Positions 25,737 through 32,903 of a stretch of 64,000 nt of DNA are shown piece after piece. The first letter of the stretch is position 1; each line of letters opens with the position of its first letter. The notes beneath the pieces were generated by a model. That model saw nothing but the letters and a program-made list of their open reading frames with translations, was not told where the DNA came from and made no database searches. Origin of the DNA: Faecalicatena contorta (lineage in GTDB: Bacteria; Bacillota; Clostridia; Lachnospirales; Lachnospiraceae); the NCBI RefSeq assembly GCF_039521745.1, contig NZ_BAAACT010000204.1, one strand, 5' to 3'. The position numbers and the translations under genes are program-made.

Positions 25737-26222
25737 AATCACACCCGCTACTGCCTTTAATCTTGTTAAAATCCCTTTAGCTTTTAGTATATATCACTCC
25801 TTGTGAAACTGCAATATCGGGATTTGGGGACGAATCCCGGCGTAGATGGGGGCGCCACGCGAATTGTGAACAATAAGCCCTCCGGCTTGTAGGAAAAGGC
25901 TCGTTCCTATGGCGGGGCCCGAGACGGGGGAGGCGGATGGAAGTAGCTATTTGTATCGCGCATCATGTTAGAATGGACTTTAAAGCTTTTAGGTATGGGA
26001 GCTTTGGAATGTTTACGGATGATACTATGAAATTCAAACGCTTTTTCTATAATTTTCTTACACAATCATAAGAACTTAGATAGATATTGGCCCCCTTGTT
26101 TGATATAATAATATACTATGGAGCATAGATAAACGAAGTTGTGTCTTCCTTACGGCATAATTCCGCCATGCTGTGAAATAAGTTATACATAATAAACAAA
26201 TTACAAAAAGGAAGCGATTGCA
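25737..26222. other. divergent spacer between ATL and MATE genes
   Basis: This 485-base stretch has no supported gene. Around 25822-25850 there is a CGGGATT/AATCCCG palindrome within a GC-rich block. Nearer the MATE gene, a TATAAT at 26104-26109 is a possible -10 element. A TACGGCATAATTCCGCCATG dyad lies at 26151-26170. Confidence 0.35.
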
Positions 26223-27596
26223 TTGCACAGTAATACATCTCAGGATGAAAAATACCGGATGATGACGGAGGCTCCCATCCCCGGATTGATTGGCCGGCTG
26301 GCTGTTCCAACGATTATCAGTATGCTGATTACCTCATTTTATAATATGGCCGATACATTTTTTGTCGGCCGGATCGGCACTAGTGCGACAGCGGCGGTAG
26401 GCGTAGCATTTCCACTCATGGCTGTAATTCAGGCGCTGGGCTTTTTTTGCGGACACGGGTCGGGGAATTCTATTTCCAGAAGGCTTGGTTCTAAAGATGC
26501 GGATGCCGCGGAGCAGCTGGCGGCCACGGGATTTTTCCTGGCTCTGTTCCTCGGTTTTGTAGTAATGGCACTGGGACTGATTTTTCTGAAACCGCTCTGC
26601 ATTGTACTTGGTTCTACGAAAACGATTCTGCCTTACACGGAGCAGTACCTTGGGATCATACTGATTGGCGCCCCCTATATGACTGCACAGCTTGTATTGA
26701 ATAACCAGATCCGTTTTCAGGGAAATGCTTTTTATTCCATGGTCGGGATTACCATCGGGGCGGTCCTCAATATCGCGTTGGATCCGCTTTTTATCTTTGT
26801 CTTTCACATGGGGATCTCGGGAGCCGCCATTGCCACGATACTCAGCCAGTTCGTCAGTTTTATTCTGCTGCTGGCCGGCATCCGGATCTCTGGCTGTATC
26901 CCCATCCGTTTCCGCAGCATCCGGTTCCGAAAAGAACGGCTGCGGGAGATCCTGGGCGGCGGGCTGCCGTCGCTTTTCCGGCAGGGACTGGGCAGTGTCG
27001 CTACCATGACGCTGAATATTGCCGCAAATCCCTATGGGGATGCCGCGATTGCCGCCATGTCCATTGTGAGCAGGATTACCATGTTTGCCAGTTCGGCTCT
27101 GATCGGGTTCGGACAGGGATTCCAGCCGGTCTGCGGATTTAACTATGGCGCTAAAAAATATGGCCGTGTCAGGGAAGCTTTCTGGTTCTGTGTGAAGGTC
27201 TCCACCGTGGCCCTGTTCATCCTGGCGGTCACCGGTGCGCTGCTGTCCGGCCATCTGGTCGGCATTTTCCGAAATGATACGGAAGTCATCCGGATCGGAA
27301 CAACGGCGCTTCGGTTCCAATGCCTCACTTTTATACTGAACGGATGGATTATTATGAATAATATGATGATGCAGACCATGGGGAAGACTGGATATGCTTC
27401 CGTACTTGCCTCCGCCCGGCAGGGACTTTTCTTCATACCGGCACTGCTGATTCTGCCCCGGCTCCTCGGCCTGTTTGGCATCCAGATGGCGCAGGCGGTG
27501 GCTGATGCATGTACCTTTGTCATCACAACAGTCTTGTACCGCATTGTGATGAAGCAGATGCGCGGTGAGGAATTAGTAAGCAAAACTGACCGTTAA
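26223..27596 (+). CDS. MATE family efflux transporter
   Basis: A 457-residue carrier with twelve membrane helices. Family markers are IGRLAVPTIISMLITSFYNMAD, FVGRIGTSATAAVGVAFP and, in the second half, GLPSLFRQGLGSVATMTLN and GFGQGFQPVCGFNYGAK (quoted as short segments: TSFYNMADTFFVGRIG). It resembles the NorM/MepA branch. The start is TTG 26223, preceded by AAAGGAAG; ATGs at codons 13 and 14 are alternatives. A Mef-type pump follows on the same strand after 290 bases, so this is a small drug-export cluster. Confidence 0.88.
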   Translation: MHSNTSQDEKYRMMTEAPIPGLIGRLAVPTIISMLITSFYNMADTFFVGRIGTSATAAVGVAFPLMAVIQALGFFCGHGSGNSISRRLGSKDADAAEQLAATGFFLALFLGFVVMALGLIFLKPLCIVLGSTKTILPYTEQYLGIILIGAPYMTAQLVLNNQIRFQGNAFYSMVGITIGAVLNIALDPLFIFVFHMGISGAAIATILSQFVSFILLLAGIRISGCIPIRFRSIRFRKERLREILGGGLPSLFRQGLGSVATMTLNIAANPYGDAAIAAMSIVSRITMFASSALIGFGQGFQPVCGFNYGAKKYGRVREAFWFCVKVSTVALFILAVTGALLSGHLVGIFRNDTEVIRIGTTALRFQCLTFILNGWIIMNNMMMQTMGKTGYASVLASARQGLFFIPALLILPRLLGLFGIQMAQAVADACTFVITTVLYRIVMKQMRGEELVSKTDR

Positions 27597-27688
27597 TAAC
27601 AGCAAGTTAATGATTATTCGAGGTACTCGCCTGAATACATCAATTCTTCGAGATATTTTATATGCTTCTGAGAAAGGAGGAACTGCTT

Positions 27689-27727
27689 ATGATACTCTGC
27701 ATTGACAGAACTCCATGCAAGGTCTGA
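27689..27727 (+). CDS. 12-residue leader peptide upstream of the MFS pump
   Basis: A perfect ribosome site (AAAGGAGG at 27673-27680) stands 8 bases before ATG 27689. The frame codes for MILCIDRTPCKV and stops at TGA 27725-27727. Its 3' half forms one arm of the hairpin at 27711-27748, so ribosome stalling on it would change the fold. Such peptides precede inducible macrolide/lincosamide resistance genes. Expression of the peptide is inferred, not shown. Confidence 0.55.
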   Translation: MILCIDRTPCKV

Positions 27728-27810
27728 TACGGACGAAACTGCATGGAGATAAGAATAGGAAGCGTTTCATCTCTGCACTGTTTGACTGATGTACTGGTGC
27801 AGCAGCGCTT
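27711..27810 (+). promoter_or_regulatory. attenuator-like hairpins between leader peptide and MFS gene
   Basis: Stem 1 is CTCCATGCA (27711-27719) with TGCATGGAG (27740-27748), 9 perfect pairs that include the last leader codons. Stem 2 is AAGCG (27760-27764) with CGCTT (27806-27810), enclosing CTGCAC/GTGCAG (27773-27778, 27797-27802). A small GTCC/GGAC hairpin with a T-rich tail follows near 27822-27845. The arrangement resembles translational or transcriptional attenuation; the alternative folds have not been computed. Confidence 0.5.
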
Positions 27811-27887
27811 GACTATTTTTCGTCCAACCGGACTTTGCATTTTTAATATGACGATTTCAGTGAATTATTAAAAAGGAGCAAAGTCAA

Positions 27888-29183
27888 ATGAAAAACTTAA
27901 AAAAATTATTTCAGGGATTACACTCATTCATCCTTCTGTGGGCAACCCAGTCATTTTCAGAACTGGGGAGTTCCATGACCAGTTATGCGCTTGTTATCTG
28001 GGCTTACCAGCAGACCGGGTCCGCACTTACATCCGCTCTGCTGACGGTGTGTTCTTATGCCCCCTACGTACTGCTGAGCATCTTTGCAGGCGCTTTGAGC
28101 GACAGATGGGATAAAAAGCGCACCATGCTGGTATGTGACAGTCTCGCAGCCGCCAGTACCTTACTTGTATTCTTTCTGCTTGGGACGGGGCGCCTGGAAA
28201 TCTGGCACCTGTATCTGATCAATGGTTTTAACGGATTGATGAACACCATCCAGCAGCCTTCCTCGGACGTAGCGGTCAGTCTGCTCACGCCAAAGGAACA
28301 ATATCAGCGGGCCGGGGGGATGCGTTCATTCTCCAATTCCCTGATCATAATCCTGTCCCCGGTCATTGCCACCGCCATTTTTTCGCTTTTTGGAATGACG
28401 GCTGTTATTGCCTTTGATTTTCTGACGTTCGGGACTGCTTTTATTACACTGGCATTTTTTATTCATATTCCTGCCGTTAAAGTATCCGCCGGGAAAACGC
28501 AGGAATCAGTCCTGAAAGCCGCGGGGAAAGGACTTCAATATCTGGCCCGGAATCAAGGGATCTTTTACCTGATTCTTTTTCTTTCAGCCATCAACCTGAC
28601 CGCCTCCATGTACAACGCGGCGCTCCCGGCAATGCTTTTGTCACGTAATGGGGGAAGCGAGGCCGCCCTTGGGCTGGTCAATGCCTGCTCCGGAATTGCA
28701 AACGTAGCGGGAAGCCTGATTGCTTCTTTTGCTTCGAAACCCAAAAGCCGGGTAAGGGTGATTACCAATTCTCTGCTTTTTTCCATGAGCACAGAGAATT
28801 TTTTGCTGGCACTGGGACACAGTACACCCGTATGGTGCCTGGGCGCACTGCTTGGATGGCTGTTCATCCCGATTATGAATACGAATATGGACGTACTGCT
28901 TCGCACCCACATCCCTGTGGAGCTCCAGGGACGGGTCTATGCCATCCGCAATACCTTTCAGTTCTTTACCATTCCGATTGGATATTTTCTGGGGGGGATC
29001 TGCGTAGATAAGGTGTTTGAACCATACATGAGCCAGAAGGCGGCTGACAGCCTGTCGGGGCTTTTATTCGGCACCGGTAAGGGAAGCGGCGCCGCAATGC
29101 TGTTTTTAATACTGGGATTTATCGGTGTGATAACCTGTCTGATATTTCGGAAAAACAAACACATCTGGGCGCTTGAAGAATAG
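27888..29183 (+). CDS. MFS efflux transporter, macrolide-efflux (Mef/DHA3) type
   Basis: A 431-residue, twelve-helix major facilitator. Motif A reads GALSDRWDKKRTMLV, and SLLTPKEQYQRAGGMRSFSN and LQGRVYAIRNTFQFFTIPIG (quoted in parts) are characteristic of the MefA-like DHA3 group. AAAAGGAG precedes ATG 27888 by 8 bases. The 290-base leader with a peptide frame and hairpins suggests drug-inducible expression. It probably exports an antibiotic, most likely a macrolide or similar compound, but specificity cannot be read from sequence. A bidirectional terminator lies 24 bases downstream. Confidence 0.85.
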   Translation: MKNLKKLFQGLHSFILLWATQSFSELGSSMTSYALVIWAYQQTGSALTSALLTVCSYAPYVLLSIFAGALSDRWDKKRTMLVCDSLAAASTLLVFFLLGTGRLEIWHLYLINGFNGLMNTIQQPSSDVAVSLLTPKEQYQRAGGMRSFSNSLIIILSPVIATAIFSLFGMTAVIAFDFLTFGTAFITLAFFIHIPAVKVSAGKTQESVLKAAGKGLQYLARNQGIFYLILFLSAINLTASMYNAALPAMLLSRNGGSEAALGLVNACSGIANVAGSLIASFASKPKSRVRVITNSLLFSMSTENFLLALGHSTPVWCLGALLGWLFIPIMNTNMDVLLRTHIPVELQGRVYAIRNTFQFFTIPIGYFLGGICVDKVFEPYMSQKAADSLSGLLFGTGKGSGAAMLFLILGFIGVITCLIFRKNKHIWALEE

Positions 29184-29206
29184 CCAGACGTGCAGATTTT
29201 AAATTA

Positions 29207-29248
29207 GAAAATGCCTCTTCTGATTCAGCATCAGGGAGAGGCATTTTC
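29207..29248. terminator. bidirectional terminator between MFS and selenoprotein genes
   Basis: AAAATGCCTCT and AGAGGCATTTT are perfect arms around an imperfect inner stem (CTGAT/ATCAG). A/T tracts on both sides allow termination of both convergent genes. Confidence 0.8.
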
Positions 29249-29317
29249 CACTTCGTCATCGTTCGTACGTCCGCCGGATAACGTAAAAGGCTTTTCCAGG
29301 AAGTACCTGTTTGTTAA

Positions 29318-29614
29318 TCAGACAGACCTGCAGCCTTCTACCGTAATTTGCGGCATCTGGAAATAAGTCGTAAAGCCGAGCTTCAGGATATCCCCAAACT
29401 CTATTTGCTCAGGCGGCAGATAAACATGTCCCAATTCACTGGGTACCTTTTTGTATCCATTTTCTTCAAGTTTCTCATCCTTGCCGGCAAACCTTGCCAG
29501 CACCTCCACATAGGAGCCGCCTCATGTGCTGCACGCGCCAAGGAACAGCACGAGGTCTTTCTGACCCTTTTCGTTCATGTATTCTTTCAGATTATTACTC
29601 ATTATAACCTTCAT
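29318..29614 (-). CDS. probable small selenoprotein with in-frame UGA (CC/Se-motif or HesB-like)
   Basis: Starting at ATG 29614, 7 bases after AAGGAGG, the frame reads 30 codons ending LGACST, meets TGA (29522-29524), and continues in the same frame for 67 codons to a TAA-type stop at 29318. If UGA is read as selenocysteine the product has 98 residues, with Sec at 31 in the motif C-S-T-U-G-G. The N-terminus (NNLKEYMNEKGQKDLVL) and C-terminus (PQITVEGCRSV) fit the small IscA/HesB-like redox families in which a Cys alternates with Sec. A SECIS-like hairpin lies 19 nt past the UGA. Promoter (TATAAT near 29648) and ribosome site are intact, and no other lesion exists. The alternative is a nonsense-mutated pseudogene. 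Confidence 0.72.
29482..29502 (-). promoter_or_regulatory. SECIS-like hairpin downstream of UGA
   Basis: On the mRNA strand UGCUGGCA pairs with UGCCGGCA (8 bp, one G-U) around the pentaloop AGGUU. The loop lies about 28-32 nt after the UGA. Bacterial SECIS elements are short hairpins with a GGU-containing apical loop 16-37 nt downstream of the Sec codon, so position and loop fit well. Confidence 0.65.
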
Positions 29615-29687
29615 AACATGACCTCCTTTTCTTTAATATTATTATTATACACCATCTGTCTGGAAAAATCTGTGATTAAGTCACATA

Positions 29688-29706
29688 AAAGGGGTCTGAC
29701 CCCTTT
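29688..29706 (-). terminator. terminator of the DUF2461 gene
   Basis: AAAGGGGTC and GACCCCTTT are a perfect 9-bp palindrome with a single central base, 28 bases past the DUF2461 stop. The minus strand continues with TTTT. Confidence 0.6.
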
Positions 29707-29733
29707 GCCCACCGTTTTCAGAATATTCTGAAT

Positions 29734-30420
29734 TTATCTCTGGGGCATTTTGAATTCTTTCAGCGCCTGATTTAAATATTCATTGAATGGAGCCATAAGC
29801 CGAAATCGTTCAGCCGCAAACTGGATGAAAGTATCCTTGTTCTCCAGTCTCTCATCATTAAAGTTGTCTTCAATATACCAGCTTTTGTTTTTTAAGTACT
29901 GCGCCATAGGGTGTTCGGCGTTGTACCCTTTTGGGACGTTTTTTAACGCGCTGCCTTTGATTGCAAAACCCGCCTTGCTGTCTTTGAATTGAGGGGATTC
30001 CACGATCTCCTGCAGCTCTGCTCCGTGGCCGTTTATATAGTCTCTTACCATGGCTGTGGCATCCCGGAACATGTCAGCAAATAATCCACCCCCTAGAAAT
30101 GATCGATCTCCCGGACGGATACACAGAAAATATCCAACCGGCACGGGCAGCTTGCCGGCAGGGGATATATGACATCGGAAGGCCGGATTGTACGGGGACT
30201 TGTCATTGCTGAACCTGGTGTCCCTCATCAGCTTAAATGTAAGTTCCTTGGGCCGGAAGTTCAGGATTCTGGGATCGTCTTTGCCAAGCTCTGCCATCAA
30301 TCCGGCGATGATCTCTTCAAACTCCCCGAACGCCTCCTGGTACTCCGCCTTATGGGAATGAAACCACTCGCGGTTATTGTTCTGTTCTAATTCACTAAGA
30401 TAAGTAATTATTTTTGACAT
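29734..30420 (-). CDS. DUF2461 (TIGR02453 family) protein
   Basis: 228 residues, cytoplasmic. Family markers are LEQNNNREWFHSHKAEYQ near the N-terminus, then FRPKELTFKLMRDTRFSNDKSPYNPAF (seen as KLMRDTRFSNDKSPY) and GYFLCIRPGDRSFLGGG. The biochemical function is unknown. AGGAGG is 8 bases upstream of the start, which lies 10 bases after the end of the sigma factor gene, so the two are one operon. Confidence 0.88.
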   Translation of the reverse strand: MSKIITYLSELEQNNNREWFHSHKAEYQEAFGEFEEIIAGLMAELGKDDPRILNFRPKELTFKLMRDTRFSNDKSPYNPAFRCHISPAGKLPVPVGYFLCIRPGDRSFLGGGLFADMFRDATAMVRDYINGHGAELQEIVESPQFKDSKAGFAIKGSALKNVPKGYNAEHPMAQYLKNKSWYIEDNFNDERLENKDTFIQFAAERFRLMAPFNEYLNQALKEFKMPQR

Positions 30421-30430
30421 GGTGCGCCTC

Positions 30431-31279
30431 CTAATATTCCTGAATCTTTTTCATCTGAGAAGAATTCAATACCATTACCATTCTTTCCTTTATCGTCTCC
30501 GGGGTCTGGTACATCGGAAGTTCGTCAAATACAAGCGAAAGCTCGTCCAGCTTTTCCATCTCGTCCTTGTACTCTTCCAGCACCTTGTCTTCAAGGGGAT
30601 GGAGCTTGAGATACTCCAGGCGCTCCGGGCTGATTCTCTTCTGCCGGACCGCATATTCCACCCGTTTCCTGCAGGTGCACATTCCCACGCCGGACAGCCC
30701 GCAGTATTCTGCAAGAAATGCGGCTACCTTCCCGCGGATTCTGGAAAGTTTCTGCCGGAAATTCTCTGGAGACATCTGCAGGATCTCCCCCGCAGTACGA
30801 CTGTTGATTCGAAACATTGTGCCCAGAATAAAGATACATCTGCTTTCTGCATCGAGACACTGCAGCATCACATTGGTACAGGACAATTTCAATTCCTCCG
30901 CCAGCTGCTGCCTGCTCTCCTCCTCAATCAACCCCTCCGTCTCATCCAAAACCGCGTATTTGATATCATTTCCATAAAATTCAAAATCCAGCGGCTGATG
31001 CGCAAACATGGACTTTTTATAATTCAGCAGATAATTCACAGCGATCCGGTACACCCATATTTGAAAATCGCTTTCCCTCCGAAATGTCCCCAGATTCGTC
31101 ATAACACGTACCAGTATCTCCTGGGCTGCATCTTCCGCATCCGGGATTGTCCCCAACATCCTCAGAGACAGATTAAATACCATATCCTGAATTCCGGCCA
31201 GAAGTTCCTCCAGCGCATCTGCATTCCCACCGACTGCAGATTCTATAAGCGCATTTTTGTTATCGTTTGCTTCCTTCAT
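30431..31279 (-). CDS. ECF-like sigma factor with C-terminal extension
   Basis: 282 residues. Region 2 carries DAEDAAQEILVRVMTNL and FQIWVYRIAVNYLLNYKKS. Region 4 lies around residues 125-185 (LDAESRCIFILGTMFRINSRTAGEIL, MSPENFRQKLSRIRGKV in parts). A further 95 residues begin with GMCTCRKRVEYAVRQKRI, a short Cys-x-Cys segment that could bind metal, and end in a charged helical tail. Long tails of this kind act as built-in anti-sigma or co-regulator domains in other ECF groups; that is inference here. AGGAG precedes the start. Confidence 0.8.
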   Translation of the reverse strand: MKEANDNKNALIESAVGGNADALEELLAGIQDMVFNLSLRMLGTIPDAEDAAQEILVRVMTNLGTFRRESDFQIWVYRIAVNYLLNYKKSMFAHQPLDFEFYGNDIKYAVLDETEGLIEEESRQQLAEELKLSCTNVMLQCLDAESRCIFILGTMFRINSRTAGEILQMSPENFRQKLSRIRGKVAAFLAEYCGLSGVGMCTCRKRVEYAVRQKRISPERLEYLKLHPLEDKVLEEYKDEMEKLDELSLVFDELPMYQTPETIKERMVMVLNSSQMKKIQEY

Positions 31280-31492
31280 CTTATCCTTCTCCTAACTGTG
31301 TATTTTTTCTTACTCTAAATTAGACACCAATCGCTCCATGGTGTGACAGATATTCTCAAACTTTTAGCATAATAAATATATTATAACATCTTTCATGAAT
31401 TCATCTTCCGTACCCCATTTGTATTTTGGTTATTTACACACGATCCATTCCCTGCACTTCTTAATAATAATCAAGACAGCAGCAATTCCACT
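31280..31492. other. non-coding spacer
   Basis: A+T-rich spacer upstream of the sigma factor gene. I see no gene and no clear promoter pair. Confidence 0.3.
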
Positions 31493-31711
31493 CTATCTAT
31501 CATCAAATGTCTTTATATAAATCTGGGAATCTCTTCTTTTTTTTATTTCTTCAGACTCTTTTTCTTCTTCATCAAGTTCTTGAACCTGCGCATCACCTGT
31601 ACCTGAAAGAGCTTCAAGCATCTTGGCTATCTCATTCATGGCTATGGGACCTGAACCCAAGGACAGGATCACCATTAGGGTGATAAAAAACTTATATATC
31701 TTTTTCTTCAT
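31493..31711 (-). CDS. small secreted or membrane-anchored protein, unknown
   Basis: 72 residues. A classical signal-like start (MKKKIYKFFITLMVILSLG) ends around GPIA, followed by an acidic segment (ELDEEEKESEEI) and a basic end. TTGGAGG lies 6 bases before ATG, so translation is credible. No family recognised. The gene upstream on the same strand also codes for a membrane protein of unknown type, so the two may form a unit. Confidence 0.5.
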   Translation of the reverse strand: MKKKIYKFFITLMVILSLGSGPIAMNEIAKMLEALSGTGDAQVQELDEEEKESEEIKKRRDSQIYIKTFDDR

Positions 31712-31904
31712 TATATTCCTCCAATCCGATCTCTGCTTCGCTCTAATAATAGGTATGCGGTTTATACCCGCTATCTATTTGCATACAAAAAAGAAGCCAT
31801 TGTCTGATTCTATAAATGACTTATAACCACCAGCACACTTGCAATAAAGGATTCGTATGGTCGTATATATTTATGCTTTGGCCATGATTTGGGAAGGAAT
31901 TGAT

Positions 31905-32318
31905 TCAATTGTCCAGACGTACCTTATGATTAATTAATGTCCATTTATCAGGCAATAATGTAAATAGGGTCAAAAAGAAAAAAAGAAAAACTATAATAAG
32001 AAAAAGAAGCAGGCCCATTGCTTTCGGGATAGCTGTAATCATGAGTATTGAGCATCTATTCTTTGTTATAGTTTCATTACTAGAATTATTTTTGTTCAAA
32101 AATAAAGTCCTAAAACAGGCAGTATTATTACCGTCTTCATTGGTAACGATACTTTCCGAAATTTTCCACGTCTCAGAAACAGTTGTCTTATCTAATAGTT
32201 CATATAGATTGTAAGCACTACAAAAAAGCGCATTCACAGTTATGCACACAGCAAAAAGAAACATGATGAAAAAGACTCTAATACAAGATAGCTGATTTTT
32301 CTTTATATTTATTTCCAT
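31905..32318 (-). CDS. two-helix membrane protein, unknown
   Basis: About 137 residues from ATG 32318 (preceded by AAGAAGGG); the open frame extends to 32387. One helix near residues 13-33 and a second near residues 100-122 (GLLLFLIIVFLFFFLTLF) enclose an extracytoplasmic stretch with several Asn-rich positions and two Cys. No homologue recognised. The A+T-rich coding sequence differs from the neighbouring core genes, suggesting acquisition. It faces the thrS leader head to head. Confidence 0.5.
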   Translation of the reverse strand: MEINIKKNQLSCIRVFFIMFLFAVCITVNALFCSAYNLYELLDKTTVSETWKISESIVTNEDGNNTACFRTLFLNKNNSSNETITKNRCSILMITAIPKAMGLLLFLIIVFLFFFLTLFTLLPDKWTLINHKVRLDN

Positions 32319-32540
32319 TACAGTTCCCTTCTTAGCTGCCGCTGCGACTAATGTGGTTAACTTAAGCTGCATTGCTTTTGATTCCATATCTTGAAATGTT
32401 GGAAAATTTCACTTTATTTAATTATACCAGAGTAAAAAGAAAAAATGAAGCGCTGTATATTTATACTACGAATAGACATGGCCCTAGACATTGCGTTCTG
32501 AACAGTAGCCTTGTTATTATAAAAGACTTAGTCTACTGTA

Positions 32541-32570
32541 TGAACAGTTCCGGCAGCCCCGAACTGTTCA
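32541..32570. repeat. 30-nt hairpin repeat, copy 2
   Basis: TGAACAGTTC / GAACTGTTCA, 10 perfect pairs around a 10-nt loop, 38 bases upstream of the thrS promoter. It has the same geometry and core as the copies at 15143 and 35635. Confidence 0.6.
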
Positions 32571-32607
32571 GCCAGCTATGGCCTAATATCCACACGACCG
32601 CTCCCCC

Positions 32608-32635
32608 TTGACTTTTCATTAAGAAATGATATACT
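32608..32635 (+). promoter_or_regulatory. thrS promoter
   Basis: TTGACT at 32608-32613 and TATACT at 32630-32635 are 16 bases apart. Initiation near 32642 coincides with the start of the T-box leader. Confidence 0.7.
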
Positions 32636-32639
32636 AAAA

Positions 32640-32890
32640 AACAGGTTTATCAATACCGTTAACGCGAAGACAGGAAGAGTAAGCTGAACAGCCACAAATA
32701 GAAAAATGCATCAGCTGAAAGTCCATTTCATGGGACATCATCCGAAAACCACCCTGGAGCGGCTTTAATACAGTCCGGCCGACACCGTTACCGTCTAATG
32801 AATGGCACTTGCAAAAAGGGTGGAACCGCGGTATCATAGTCTATCGTCCCTGAACAGTTTTCAGATTGTTCAGGGACTTTATTTTTTAAG
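32640..32890 (+). promoter_or_regulatory. T-box leader of thrS
   Basis: The T-box core AAGGGTGGAACCGCGG spans 32816-32831. It is followed by a terminator: GTCCCTGAACA (32846-32856), TGTTCAGGGAC (32867-32877) and a T-rich tract to 32888. An AGTA motif (32679-32682) belongs to Stem I, and an ACC triplet in GACACCGTTACCGTC (32781-32795) can serve as a threonine specifier. Uncharged tRNA-Thr would stabilise the antiterminator and turn thrS on. Confidence 0.92.
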
Positions 32891-32903
32891 GAGGAGAAAA
32901 CAA

